Part shown: in pieces, positions 23,437-32,545 of the stretch
Position numbering within the stretch: the first letter of the stretch is position 1
Layout of the letters: each line of letters opens with the position of its first letter
NCBI RefSeq assembly: GCF_019039035.1
Contig: NZ_JAHNZT010000028.1
Location: 1 to 64,000, forward strand
Direction: 5' to 3'
DNA: 64,000 nucleotides
DNA from: Citreicoccus inhibens
GTDB taxonomy: Bacteria > Myxococcota > Myxococcia > Myxococcales > Myxococcaceae
Notes under the pieces: model-generated
What the model was told of the DNA's origin: nothing
Database searches by the model: none
What the model saw: the letters and a program-made list of their open reading frames with translations, nothing else
Made by a program: the position numbers and the translations under genes

Positions 23437-25605
23437 TCAGAAGCGGCCCGGGCCTCGCGGCCGTCGCGCGAGCGCTCCAGGGCTGTTCGAGAGCTGCGCT
23501 TCACCGTGCGGTCCGTGCCCGGTGGGCACGTGCACGAGGGCGCCTGCCTTGACGTACTTGTGGTAGGCGGACGCGAGCCCGCGGTTCACGTCGACCACGT
23601 CTTCGTTGAACTCGAGGTGGGACGCCGAGACGAGCGGCAGCTTCTCCGCCTTCTCCGCGGTGTCGACGATCATCCCGTGCGGCACGAAGCGCCCGTCGGG
23701 AATCTCCACGCCCACCACCACGGCGCCAATGCCGATGTAGCAGTGCGAGCCGACGACGGAGTCGTGCACCACCGCCTTGAAGCCCACGAAGGTGTCATCC
23801 CCGATGAAGCACGGGCCATGCACCAGCGCGTCGTGGGCCATGGACACGTTGCGGCCCACGTAGACGGCCCACTCCTCGCCGCCCACGCGCACGCGCTTGT
23901 CCTTGAGGGCGTGGATGACCACGCCGTCCTGCACGTTGGAGTTGTCTCCGATGAAGAACGGCGAGCCCTCGTCCGCGCGCACCGAGCTGCCCGCGGCGAT
24001 GTGCACGTGCTCGCCCATGGTGACCCGCCCGATGACGGCGGCCTGCTCGTGGACGAAGGCGGAGGCGGCCCGGTGTGCTCGGGCGCGGATGTTGCGCAGC
24101 CACGCATGGTCCTGGGGCGGGGCCTCGTGGCCGTGGGGCTGGCGGGCCTCGGCGCGGTCCTTGTGGAGCACCGCGCGGATGCCGGTGGCCTTGCGCGCCT
24201 GCGTCTCCCGGGCCTGGGCGCGCGACTTGCGCGTGAGCCAGAGGTGCACGCCGTGGATGGCCATGCCCGCCGCGAGTCCCGCCACCAGGTGTCCGGTGAC
24301 GGTGCCCACCGCGGTGACGATGAAGGCCACCGCGCCCAGCTTCTCCGTGTGCCACAGGTGGCGCAGCGTCTTCAGCTCGATGAGCCGCATTCCCACCACG
24401 CACAGCAGTCCGGCCAGCGCCGCCAGGGGGATGATGGCGAGCTGCTGGGACAGATAGAGCACCGCGAGCAGCAGCGCGGCGGCGTGCACCAGCGCGGACA
24501 GCCGCGTCTTCGCCCCGCTCTGGACGTTGACGCCCGAGCGCACGATGACGCCCGTGACGGGCATGCCGCCGAAGAGCGCCGAGCCCGTGTTGGCCACCCC
24601 CTGCCCGATCAGCTCCAGGTCCAACTGTGGCGGCGGAGCCGTGGGGGCCATGCGCTCCACCGCGCGCGCCGCGAGCAGGGACTCGGCCGCGGCGAGCAGC
24701 GCCAGCGGCAGGACCTTCCACGCGAGGGTGAGCCACTGACTGCCTTCCATCGAAGGCAGCGCCGGGAAGGGGAGCGAGGAGGGCACATCCCCCACCCGCG
24801 AGATGCCCCAGCCCAGGTATTCGGCCAGCGCGGTGATGAGCGCGATGCCCACCAGCGCCGCGGGGAAGCGCTTGAACTGCTGGGTGGAGACAACCAGGAA
24901 CGCGACGAACAGGCCGCAGAGCACCGCCGTGTAGGAGACGTCGCGCAGCCACTCCGGGCGGTCCAGCATCTGCGCCAGCTGCGCCACGGTGTAGTCGAAG
25001 CCGAAGAGCTCCGGGAGCTGGCCATCCAGGAGCTTGATGCCGACGCCGGTGGTGAAGCCCACGAGCACCGACTCCGGCACCAGGCGGATGAGCTTGCCGC
25101 CGCGCGCCAGCCCCATGGCGATCTGCAGCCCGCCAATGAGCAGCGCCGCCGCCGCCGCGCCCGCCACGCCGAACTCCGCGACGATGGCCAGCACCATCAC
25201 GTTGAGCGCCGCGGCTGGCCCCGTCACCTGCAGGGGCGCGCCCCCGAAGATGGCCGCGAGCCCACCGCCGATGGCGCCCGCGATGAGGCCCGCCGCGGGA
25301 GGCAGGCCGCTCGCCACCGCGAGGGCGAGGTTGAGCGGCAGCGCCACCGCCGCCACGGTGATGCCGGCCAGGAGGTCCGCGGGCAGGTGGCGGCCGGTGA
25401 GGACCTCGCCCCAGGCGCGTGTCCAGGCTTGGAACAGCTCGCGCGAGGCGTGTCGGGGCGTCGCCGCTCCGGGGGCGCTCCGCGGGGAGCCCTTCGCCCG
25501 CTCATGCATGGGGCGGGGCGCGGGCAGCGGCGTGCGTCTTCTTCTCCCATCGGGAGGCCGACGGGGCACGACGTCGATGGATTGTGGATGTGAGGGATTG
25601 AGCAT
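23437..25605 (-). CDS. SulP-family anion transporter fused to a CcmM-like gamma-carbonic anhydrase
   Basis: This 722-residue fusion has, after a ~55-residue Arg/Pro-rich N-terminus, a SulP transport domain at about 60-460 (LLAGITVAAVALPLNLALAV, then VTGPAAALNVMVLAI and GGMPVTGVIVRSGVNVQSGA). It ends without the usual STAS domain. After a charged linker a left-handed beta-helix domain follows at about 510-690 with RADEGSPFFIGDNSNVQDGV, VIHALKD, YVGRNVSMAHDALVHGPCFI and VGSHCYIGIGAVVVGVEIPD. This reads like the gamma-carbonic-anhydrase domain of carboxysomal CcmM and Cam. It would couple bicarbonate transport with CO2/bicarbonate conversion at the inner membrane. Anion specificity is unproven. 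SPFH genes follow in the same operon. Confidence 0.88.
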   Translation of the reverse strand: MLNPSHPQSIDVVPRRPPDGRRRRTPLPAPRPMHERAKGSPRSAPGAATPRHASRELFQAWTRAWGEVLTGRHLPADLLAGITVAAVALPLNLALAVASGLPPAAGLIAGAIGGGLAAIFGGAPLQVTGPAAALNVMVLAIVAEFGVAGAAAAALLIGGLQIAMGLARGGKLIRLVPESVLVGFTTGVGIKLLDGQLPELFGFDYTVAQLAQMLDRPEWLRDVSYTAVLCGLFVAFLVVSTQQFKRFPAALVGIALITALAEYLGWGISRVGDVPSSLPFPALPSMEGSQWLTLAWKVLPLALLAAAESLLAARAVERMAPTAPPPQLDLELIGQGVANTGSALFGGMPVTGVIVRSGVNVQSGAKTRLSALVHAAALLLAVLYLSQQLAIIPLAALAGLLCVVGMRLIELKTLRHLWHTEKLGAVAFIVTAVGTVTGHLVAGLAAGMAIHGVHLWLTRKSRAQARETQARKATGIRAVLHKDRAEARQPHGHEAPPQDHAWLRNIRARAHRAASAFVHEQAAVIGRVTMGEHVHIAAGSSVRADEGSPFFIGDNSNVQDGVVIHALKDKRVRVGGEEWAVYVGRNVSMAHDALVHGPCFIGDDTFVGFKAVVHDSVVGSHCYIGIGAVVVGVEIPDGRFVPHGMIVDTAEKAEKLPLVSASHLEFNEDVVDVNRGLASAYHKYVKAGALVHVPTGHGPHGEAQLSNSPGALARRPRGPGRF

Positions 25606-25779
25606 GTTGCCGGAGAGAGGGTGGGCCTCCGGCCATGCGCGTCGCTTCGCGGGTCCAAAGACACACGAAGGGCGACGCGCCCGGCAGAGGACGTTCAGGA
25701 TGGCGCGCGCGACGGGGCCATTCGGCGTCTGGTGTTGCCAGGCGCCGAGACAGACAGGTCGCGAGTCAGACTGCGAGGA

Positions 25780-26268
25780 TTAGACGAGCGGCTCGTCTTC
25801 GGGCGCCGCGCAGCGCCGGGGAAGCTGTCTGCGGCGCAGGCGCGAGGCCACGTCATCCGGCGGCTCGCTGGGGCCACAGAGGCCCGCGGCAGGCAGCGGA
25901 TGGTCTTTCAGGAGGCGGGCGAGGAAGGCATCCAGCTCGGGGCCGCCGAGGAGGGGACGCCCTCCCAGCCGAGGCGTGCTCCGAGGCTTCGCCGCGAAGA
26001 CCTTGAACGCGAGGTCCGTGCGGTGATGGTCTTCCTCGAAGGGACTCTGCTGCCCGTTGCCCTGTCCCTGGCCCACGCGAACCGTGGGGGTGAAGGGCTT
26101 GGCGGGCGCCATCACGCCCGGGAGGAAGCCCAGGCCAATGATGATCAGCGCCAGCAGCGGCAGGCGAAGCGTCACGCCGAGCCCGAGGGCGGTCTGCGCA
26201 TCTCGCGCGGACTCACCGCTCAGCCCCTGAGCCGACGTCTTGTTGTGTCTGGCCTTCTGAAGACACAT
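25780..26268 (-). CDS. hypothetical protein with one membrane segment
   Basis: This is a frame of about 162 residues from ATG 26268; the frame stays open upstream to 26355. It contains a hydrophobic stretch (LPLLALIIIGLGFLPGVMA) preceded by a basic and polar region, then a Gly/Gln/Pro-rich part and an Arg/Pro-rich tail. No family was recognised. It lies alone between SixA and SulP on the same strand. It could be real, but it lacks strong support beyond length and the membrane segment. Confidence 0.45.
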   Translation of the reverse strand: MCLQKARHNKTSAQGLSGESARDAQTALGLGVTLRLPLLALIIIGLGFLPGVMAPAKPFTPTVRVGQGQGNGQQSPFEEDHHRTDLAFKVFAAKPRSTPRLGGRPLLGGPELDAFLARLLKDHPLPAAGLCGPSEPPDDVASRLRRRQLPRRCAAPEDEPLV

Positions 26269-26458
26269 CACCTGCACCCCGAACACTTCGTCGCTCAGCG
26301 TATTCCTGACCTGGAATTGTGCGCGGCGCAAGCCTTGTTCAAGGGCCTTCCGCACTCTCCGATTTCTCGAAGAATGGGGAGGTGCGCGGGGGTGACTTGC
26401 AGTGGTCTCGCCGCTCGTCCCGTCGTCGCGGAAGTCGGCGTGGTGGGGCGAGGCGGTG

Positions 26459-26938
26459 TCAGGGGCGCAGCAAGTCGCGGCCCGGCGAGGCGACCCACCC
26501 GAGTGTGAAGCCCTGATCGGTCGGGATGAGCGCGACGGCGGCGCCCTTCCTCAATTTGTCCGGAAGGCTGTGTCCCAGCGCGAGCGCCACGGCGCGCTCC
26601 AGCGAGGGATTGTGGCCCACCAGGGCCCAACCCGGGCCGCGCTCACGCGCCAGCTTGATGATGCGCTTGTGGGCGCCGCCCAGCGGCATGAGCGCGGGCG
26701 CGACCTCCACCTCGGAGAGTCCAAAGGCATCCGCGAGCAGCTCCGCGGTCTGCACCGCGCGGACCAGGGGGCTGGTGAGGATGCCTCGCAAGGGGACGCG
26801 GCGCGCCAGCTTGCGCGCGTGCTGGCGGAAGGCGATGCGTCCCTCGGAGGTGAGGGCGCGGGCTTCGTCGCCCAGCGAGTTCGAGTCCTCGGCCACGGCG
26901 TGGCGAACGATGAGCAGGGGCAGGTCGTGTGCGGCCAT
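26459..26938 (-). CDS. sixA: SixA-like phosphohistidine phosphatase
   Basis: This 159-residue protein of the histidine phosphatase superfamily has the RHG-type motif near the start (LLIVRHAVAEDS), the basic region LTSPLVRAVQTAELL and the second catalytic His in LVGHNPSLERAV. Its short length fits SixA, which removes phosphate from histidine-phosphotransfer domains. ATG 26938 starts the fold directly. It is a stand-alone gene following the TSUP/DUF1634 pair, separated from that pair by a hairpin. Confidence 0.85.
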   Translation of the reverse strand: MAAHDLPLLIVRHAVAEDSNSLGDEARALTSEGRIAFRQHARKLARRVPLRGILTSPLVRAVQTAELLADAFGLSEVEVAPALMPLGGAHKRIIKLARERGPGWALVGHNPSLERAVALALGHSLPDKLRKGAAVALIPTDQGFTLGWVASPGRDLLRP

Positions 26939-26981
26939 GGGCGCGCGTTGTAGAGCAGCCCGTCCGTCCGTGTTTGACAAG

Positions 26982-26996
26982 CGCGCAAACTGCGCG
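26982..26996 (-). terminator. hairpin after the TSUP/DUF1634 operon
   Basis: CGCGCA, a three-base AAC loop, and TGCGCG form a 6-bp stem nine bases beyond the DUF1634 stop. On the minus strand the following bases (TTGTCAAAC) are relatively T/A-rich for this genome, fitting a terminator. Confidence 0.45.
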
Positions 26997-27004
26997 GGCG
27001 TTGT

Positions 27005-27445
27005 CTATTCCACTCCACCCACGAGGAAGGACACGAGCAACAGCGCGAGCACCGCCGCGGTGATGGCGACGAAGACGCGGTCCTTCTGGAGCCGGAACAC
27101 GCCCAACGACAGCGCCACCCGCAGCACCGGCACGGACATCATCACCAGCAGGCCCGCCATCACGAACGACTGGCCGCGCACGGCGAGCACGCCCTGGAAG
27201 ACATCCGTCAAGCGATGCAGGCCGTGGTCCGGCGCCGTGAGTCGCTCCAGCGCCGTGGACGACGAGAAGTAGTCGGGGTGGTGGAAGAACGTCAGCCCCA
27301 TGCCCACGGCGACCAGCGACAGGCTCAGCATGACGCCGCCTCGCAGCAGCATGCTGATGAGCAGCTCCGGCGTGAGCGCGGGCGCCTGGGGAATGGGGGC
27401 CGCGACAGGCGCGCTCGGGCGTGGATTGGGGGAGGACAGGCTCAT
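27005..27445 (-). CDS. DUF1634-family membrane protein
   Basis: This 146-residue protein has a Pro/Ala-rich N-terminus and three membrane segments (MLLRGGVMLSLSLVAVGMGL, then SFVMAGLLVMMSVPVLRVAL and VFVAITAAVLALLLVSFLVG). DUF1634 genes are habitually found next to TSUP transporters, as here, where the ATG overlaps the stop of the TSUP gene by four bases (27442-27445). It is likely an accessory subunit of that transporter. Its biochemical role is unknown. Confidence 0.8.
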   Translation of the reverse strand: MSLSSPNPRPSAPVAAPIPQAPALTPELLISMLLRGGVMLSLSLVAVGMGLTFFHHPDYFSSSTALERLTAPDHGLHRLTDVFQGVLAVRGQSFVMAGLLVMMSVPVLRVALSLGVFRLQKDRVFVAITAAVLALLLVSFLVGGVE

Positions 27446-28290
27446 CCGTGCACGCCCTTGCGCAGCATCTCGAAGGCCACCCACAGCAGCACGACGACGA
27501 ACAGGGCGCGCAGCCAGCCGCTGCTCAGCTTCGTCATGAAGCGCGAGCCCGCGAACGCGCCCAGCGTCACGCCCACGCACACGGGGCCCGCGATGAACGG
27601 GTCGATGTCGCCGCGCGCGAAGTAGATGCCCGCGCTCGCCGCCGCCGTCACACCAATCATGAAGTTGCTCGTGGCCGAGGAGACCTTGATGGGCAGCCCC
27701 ATGGCCAGGTCCATGGCGGGCACCTTCAGCGCGCCCGAGCCGATGCCCAGCAGGCCACTCACCGTCCCAGCCACGTACATGAGCCCGAGCCCGACCAGCG
27801 GCCGGCGCACGCGATAGGCCACCTCTCTCCCCGAGGCCTCATCGAAGTAGCTGCTGTGCAGGCCCAGGCGATCCGCCAGCGCGTCGTTCGCCTCGGTCGC
27901 GCGCGTGGGTTGCTCACGCAGCTTGCGCAGCATCGCGAGCGCCGAGTACGCCATCACCGCGCCGAAGAGGAGATAGAGCCCGCGGCCTCCCACCACGCCC
28001 GCAAGCAACGCCCCGGTGAGCGCGCCGGCGGTGGTGGCCAGCTCCAGGAACATCGCCACGCGCATGTTGGCCAGGCCATCGCGAACATAGGCCGCGGCGG
28101 CGCCGCTGGAGGTGGCGATGACCGACACGATGGAGGCGCCCACCGCGTAGCGGATGTCCACCTTCAGCACGAGGGTGAGGATGGGGATGAGGATGAGCCC
28201 GCCGCCGAGTCCCAGCAGCGAGCCGAGCAGGCCCGCCACGACGGAGACGACCATCACGAGCGCGACGAAGTTGAAAGGGGTGGCGAGCAC
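27442..28290 (-). CDS. TSUP-family (TauE/SafE) sulfite/organosulfur anion transporter
   Basis: The protein has about 282 residues from GTG 28290. A duplicated set of membrane helices begins FVALVMVVSVVAGLLGSLLG, with the family motif LGGGLILIPIL, and in the second half GLGLMYVAGTVSGLLGIGSG followed by ALKVPAMDLAMG. TSUP proteins export or import sulfite, sulfoacetate and related anions. ATG 28344 is an alternative start but lacks a ribosome binding site, while GGAGAGG lies 14 bases before the GTG. It is coupled to the DUF1634 gene by a four-base overlap. Confidence 0.87.
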   Translation of the reverse strand: MLATPFNFVALVMVVSVVAGLLGSLLGLGGGLILIPILTLVLKVDIRYAVGASIVSVIATSSGAAAAYVRDGLANMRVAMFLELATTAGALTGALLAGVVGGRGLYLLFGAVMAYSALAMLRKLREQPTRATEANDALADRLGLHSSYFDEASGREVAYRVRRPLVGLGLMYVAGTVSGLLGIGSGALKVPAMDLAMGLPIKVSSATSNFMIGVTAAASAGIYFARGDIDPFIAGPVCVGVTLGAFAGSRFMTKLSSGWLRALFVVVLLWVAFEMLRKGVHG

Positions 28291-28382
28291 GCGACGCGCA
28301 TCATCCTCTCCCGCGTCCCGTGCACAACCCCTTTGGCGAGCCATGGCTCGGCCGGCTGGCTGCTCACGGTCGCGGAACGGCG

Positions 28383-28631
28383 TCAGGGCGGGGGCTTCGG
28401 CTCCGGGTGCTCCGCCGCGGGTGGGTGCCCCGGCACCTGGGGAAGAGGCCAACCCTGGAACATGGGCCACGCTCGGTACGCGTCATACGGGTGCTCGGGC
28501 GCGGAGGGGGCCGCCGGGGCGGAGCGCTCTGGACGCATCGGGTGGGGCGGGGAGCGCAGCAGAACGTAGGAGAGCACGGAGCACAGCAGGGCCAGGGCGG
28601 CGATGCTCCACGCGCGGGCCCGGTTGTCCAT
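28383..28631 (-). CDS. small proline-rich membrane-anchored protein
   Basis: This 82-residue protein has an N-terminal membrane helix (SIAALALLCSVLSYVLL) followed by a Pro-rich tail with PHPMRPERSAPAAPSAPEHP. No family was recognised. It starts 23 bases after the ClC channel gene on the same strand, so it is probably co-transcribed. Compositional bias and the proper membrane anchor suggest that it is real. Confidence 0.6.
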   Translation of the reverse strand: MDNRARAWSIAALALLCSVLSYVLLRSPPHPMRPERSAPAAPSAPEHPYDAYRAWPMFQGWPLPQVPGHPPAAEHPEPKPPP

Positions 28632-28654
28632 GCGACGAGTCTCCTCGTGAGGGG

Positions 28655-30430
28655 CTAGAAGCGTCCGTGTTTCAACACCTCGGTCTTGGAGATGGTGCCC
28701 AAGAGGTGCCGCGCGTCATCCACCACGGGCAGTCGCTCCAGGGGCGTGCGAGCGAAGCGAGTGGCCACCTCCGCGAGTGACAGGCCGGGGGTGATTGGCT
28801 GCACGCGTCGGTCCATGACGTCCGCGGCCACCGTGGCCTGGAGCAGCGAGTGGTCCGGCAGGTGCCCCTTGAGCTCGTCCAGGACGATGACTCCCAGCAG
28901 GCGCCCGCTCTCGTCGGTGACGTACAGGTCCATGCCGGGGGGCTGCTCCAGGAGGAGCACCACCACCTCATCGAAGGGCGCGGAAGGCGGCACGCGTTGC
29001 GTGACGGGCATGAGCATCCCGCGCACGCCCTCCTCGCGCAGCCAGTAGGGGACCGAGTCGGGCACGCGCACGTCGCGGCGGTTGAGCACCGACGTGTAGA
29101 GGGACTCGGGCTCCAACCACCGGCTCACGGCGGTGGAGACCACGGCGCCCAGCATGAGGGGCAGGATGAGGCCGTAGTCGCCGGTCATCTCGAATATCAT
29201 CAGCACCGCGGACACGGACGCGTGCGTGGTGCCCGCCAGCACCGCGCCCATGCCCAGCAGGGCGTACGCGCCACTCGGCGCGCCCCCGGGCGCGAGGTGG
29301 CCCACCACCACGCCGAACGCGCCGCCCAGGAGCGCGCCGAAGAAGAGCGAGGGCGTGAAGAGCCCGCCTGGGACGCCAGCGCCCGCGCACAACGAAGTCA
29401 CCGCGAGCTTTGCCAGGGGGAGGCCCACCAGCAGCAGGAAGGGGAGCGACCCGTGCAGCGCCATGTTCACCGGGTCATAGCCATTGCCGAGCAGATACGG
29501 CCAGCCCATCGCGGCCACGCCCACCACGGTCATCGCGGCCAACGGGAGGAAGGGGGCCAGCCACGCTGGCGCGCGGTCGAGGAGATCCGACAGCGCGTTG
29601 ATGCCGCGCACGTAGCCCGCGGACGCGGCCCCGAGCAACACCCCGAGCAGGAGCGTCAGGAGCAGCTCCCGTGGGTGGGTGAGGACGTAGTGCGGGATGA
29701 CGTAGCTGGGGTGATCCGCGATGAGCGTGCGGGACACGAGGGTGGCCACGACGCACGACACGACGATGGGGCCGAACAGCTCCAGCGCGAAGCTGCCGAG
29801 CAAGACTTCGAGTCCGAAGAGTGCCGCGCCAATGGGCACGTTGTAGGCGGAGGCGATGCCCGCCGCGGCGCCGCACGCCACGAGCAAGCGGGCCTGTCCG
29901 GGGCCCAAGCGCAGGCGCTGGGCGAGCGCGGATCCACTGGCCGCGCCTGTCTGCAACAGCGCGCCTTCGCGTCCCAGCGGCGCGCCGAGCCCCACGACGA
30001 TGATGGACACGAGGCCGCGGAACAGCGCGCGCGGCAGCGGGAGTCGTCCGGACTTGACCCAGATGGACTCGATGATGCCCGCGGTGCCGTGGCCGCGAAG
30101 GGGCTGGCCCACGAGCAGCGACACCAGGGACACGAGCGCGCCGCCGAGGACCGGGACGAGGAAGCGGCGCCACGCGGGAGAGGCGATCGCGCCCGCGATG
30201 AACTCATCGCCGTTGACGTGCCAGAACAGGTTCTGGGTGACGCGCAGCACTTGGAGCAGGGCCACGGCGCCGAGGCCGGAGATGAGGCCCACGCCCACCA
30301 CCATGGCCCAGAAGCGTCGCTCCTGGTTCGTCAGCCCCTTGAGCAAGCCCCCCAGCTGTGGGGGCAAGGGCCGGCGTGCCCGCCCGTCTGGCAGGGAGTC
30401 ACCGCGCGCTGATTCAGGGGTGGTGTCCAC
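28655..30430 (-). CDS. ClC-family chloride channel/transporter with CBS pair
   Basis: The protein has about 591 residues from GTG 30430. The ClC core has the anion-pathway motifs RGHGTAGIIES (GSGIP-like), GREGALLQTGAASGS with the gating Glu, and GVPGGLFTPSLFFGALLGG. A C-terminal CBS domain pair (about 460-591; MLMPVTQRVPPSAPFDEVVV and VMDRRVQPITPGLSLAEVAT) would bind nucleotide and regulate it. It moves chloride, perhaps in exchange for protons. The frame is open upstream to 30646, but GTG 30430 with GGGGAC just before it is the likelier start. A small Pro-rich membrane protein follows. Confidence 0.9.
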   Translation of the reverse strand: MDTTPESARGDSLPDGRARRPLPPQLGGLLKGLTNQERRFWAMVVGVGLISGLGAVALLQVLRVTQNLFWHVNGDEFIAGAIASPAWRRFLVPVLGGALVSLVSLLVGQPLRGHGTAGIIESIWVKSGRLPLPRALFRGLVSIIVVGLGAPLGREGALLQTGAASGSALAQRLRLGPGQARLLVACGAAAGIASAYNVPIGAALFGLEVLLGSFALELFGPIVVSCVVATLVSRTLIADHPSYVIPHYVLTHPRELLLTLLLGVLLGAASAGYVRGINALSDLLDRAPAWLAPFLPLAAMTVVGVAAMGWPYLLGNGYDPVNMALHGSLPFLLLVGLPLAKLAVTSLCAGAGVPGGLFTPSLFFGALLGGAFGVVVGHLAPGGAPSGAYALLGMGAVLAGTTHASVSAVLMIFEMTGDYGLILPLMLGAVVSTAVSRWLEPESLYTSVLNRRDVRVPDSVPYWLREEGVRGMLMPVTQRVPPSAPFDEVVVLLLEQPPGMDLYVTDESGRLLGVIVLDELKGHLPDHSLLQATVAADVMDRRVQPITPGLSLAEVATRFARTPLERLPVVDDARHLLGTISKTEVLKHGRF

Positions 30431-30805
30431 GTCCCCGCAATCTAGGGACGCGACTGGGGATGCACCGTCCCGCGAGGGGAGGGCTCCCCGCTCGCTCCCC
30501 GGCAAGGAACCCAGGCATCGTGGCGCGCGCGTGGCGCTGCGCCGAAGTCTCGCGCTCGCACGGCGATCGAATGCAGGGGCGTCACGTTCGCGCATCGGTG
30601 CGGACGCGAAGCCCTCGCTCTCCAGCGCAGCGCCGGAGCGCCGCATCGCTCAGCGGTCCAGCCTCGGAGCGCCGCCGCGCCTCGCGGTACGGAACCGGGA
30701 GCACCGCGCTCGGGTGCCCGGTGGGCTAGCGCCCGAGCATTGCTCCTCGAGGGCGGAGTCCGAGGCGCTACCAGTGCACCGCGCGCGGACGTACCTCCGA
30801 CGCCG
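30431..30805. other. intergenic region, nothing recognised
   Basis: These 375 bases lie between the ClC start and the protease stop. The ClC frame stays open to 30646 with Arg/Ser-rich translation, which could mean a longer N-terminus, but nothing shows it to be coding. No strong hairpin or repeat was noticed. Confidence 0.35.
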
Positions 30806-32380
30806 TTACCGTGCCACGGGGCGGGGCGGCGCGGAGTCGCTCCTCGCCTCGCGCTGGGTCGCGGACGCGGGCGCCCGAGGTGCGCGAGGAGGCGAGAGCG
30901 GTCCTTCTCCCAGATGGATGCCCACGCCCGCTGGCGGAGGTCTCGGCAGCGTCAGGAGCGTCTCCGCCAGGGTCGCCGCATCCGAGGGCTTGGGGGCCAG
31001 GTGGTCCGCCAGCTCCGCGGCGGTGTCGCTGAGATCTCGATGCGCGTTGATGGACCGGTCGAGCGCCTTCTGCATCCGAGCCGTGGCATCGAAGGTCTGC
31101 CGCGACTCCGCGGAGGAAGGCAGCGCCTCCTGGAAGGAGAAGGCGAGGGTCGCGTCCCGCCGCAACGCATCCAGCAGCCGCGCGAGTTGCTGTTGCAGCT
31201 CCGCGTCCTGCTCGGCGCGGAGGCTCTCGCGCAGACCTCGCTCGCCGCCAAACCACACGCGTCCAGGCTCACCGAAGACGCCCGGCACGCGCGCCTTGAG
31301 GTCCTCGAGCACCACGAGCGGATAGACCTTGCGCGGGAAGTCCTGCCCGTAGATCGCGAAGAGCAGCGAGCCATCCATGCGCGGATACACCGCGGCGGTC
31401 CGGTTCCCGAAAGGGAAGAACGGCGTGGCGGTGGCCTCCACCCGTTTGGCCATGCGCTCGCGCGCGGACGCATCCAAGGGCGCGTTCTCCTCGGAGGCCC
31501 GCCGCGTGCTGCGTCGCAGCGTCGTCATCAGGTCGCGCACCTGGTCGATCCCCACCACGACGTTGAGCGCGCTGCCTCGCGAGTATCCCGCGTGATAGAC
31601 GCCCACCAACTCGAACTCGCCCGTCTTGCACGAGATGGCCAGCACCGGCGAGCCCGAGTTGCCCGGAGACAGAAGCGCATCCACGACGAAGTCATCGTGG
31701 TTCCAGTCCTTGTACTCATCGTGGTCGAACGCGGAGATGACCTTCCCGACGTTGGTCGCGTTGAACACGCCGAGCGGGAACCCGCGAACGTCCACCACAG
31801 TCCGCTCGCGCAGCGACGCACTCCGGCCCACCTTCCACGGCATCACCGCGAGCGGCGACTTCGTCTTGATGATGGACATGTCGAGCTGCGGATCACTCAC
31901 CACGCGGGACAGCGGGATGTCGTCGCGCTCGAACGCATCCGACTCGTTGTCCACGATGCGCAGCCCGTCCCCCACGCGCTTGCACCCGGGCGCCACGCCC
32001 TCCACCGGATGGGCTTCGTCGGTGACGGCGGGCCACTCGGTCACGTGCTCGTTGGTGAGCAGCAGCGTCTCGCCGCCTTGCTGCCGATAGGCGAACGCCG
32101 TGCCGTGCGCGGACACCTGGGTCCGGCTGCGGCGCACGTTGCCCTCGGGGCCGTACGACAGGCACTCATACGTCGCGGTGCTGCGCACGCAGTAGGTGTA
32201 CTTGCGCGTGGACTGCTCATACGCCCGCGCCTGGGCGGACAGCGCCGAGAAGCTGTCCGCGTACTCGCCCTCGCAGAAGGGGGCGCTGTCGGTGTGCACG
32301 GCTCGGGGGGACTCAGGAGGAGTGCCCGCCTGGGCGAGCGACAGCGTCACCACCGACAGTCCGACCGTCCACCAGGACAT
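30806..32380 (-). CDS. secreted trypsin-like serine protease with long C-terminal extension
   Basis: This 524-residue protein has a signal peptide (WWTVGLSVVTLSLAQAG). The protease domain (about 85-290) has a complete catalytic triad: His112 in LTNEHVTE, Asp167 in LDMSIIK and Ser242 in SPGNSGSPVLA. Several Cys in the front part may form disulfides. About 230 residues after the protease domain, rich in Arg/Ala/Glu, resemble no family I know and include a helical region (LDALRRDATLAFSFQEALPS). The pattern fits the S1/S46-like exported proteases of myxobacteria. It is probably secreted or periplasmic, with an unknown substrate. Confidence 0.85.
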   Translation of the reverse strand: MSWWTVGLSVVTLSLAQAGTPPESPRAVHTDSAPFCEGEYADSFSALSAQARAYEQSTRKYTYCVRSTATYECLSYGPEGNVRRSRTQVSAHGTAFAYRQQGGETLLLTNEHVTEWPAVTDEAHPVEGVAPGCKRVGDGLRIVDNESDAFERDDIPLSRVVSDPQLDMSIIKTKSPLAVMPWKVGRSASLRERTVVDVRGFPLGVFNATNVGKVISAFDHDEYKDWNHDDFVVDALLSPGNSGSPVLAISCKTGEFELVGVYHAGYSRGSALNVVVGIDQVRDLMTTLRRSTRRASEENAPLDASARERMAKRVEATATPFFPFGNRTAAVYPRMDGSLLFAIYGQDFPRKVYPLVVLEDLKARVPGVFGEPGRVWFGGERGLRESLRAEQDAELQQQLARLLDALRRDATLAFSFQEALPSSAESRQTFDATARMQKALDRSINAHRDLSDTAAELADHLAPKPSDAATLAETLLTLPRPPPAGVGIHLGEGPLSPPRAPRAPASATQREARSDSAPPRPVAR

Positions 32381-32545
32381 GCGCCCCTCCTCTCGAGCCG
32401 CCGCCCTCCATGGCTAAGGCGTCGAGCCGGCGGATGCATCTGGAGGTGCGCGAGGAAACGCGAGGCATCGGGCGTGAAAGCCCGCTCTTCGTCACAATGG
32501 GCCACGCACGTCCGGGAGTGGACAGGCCCGCTGGTCGCCGGGGAC

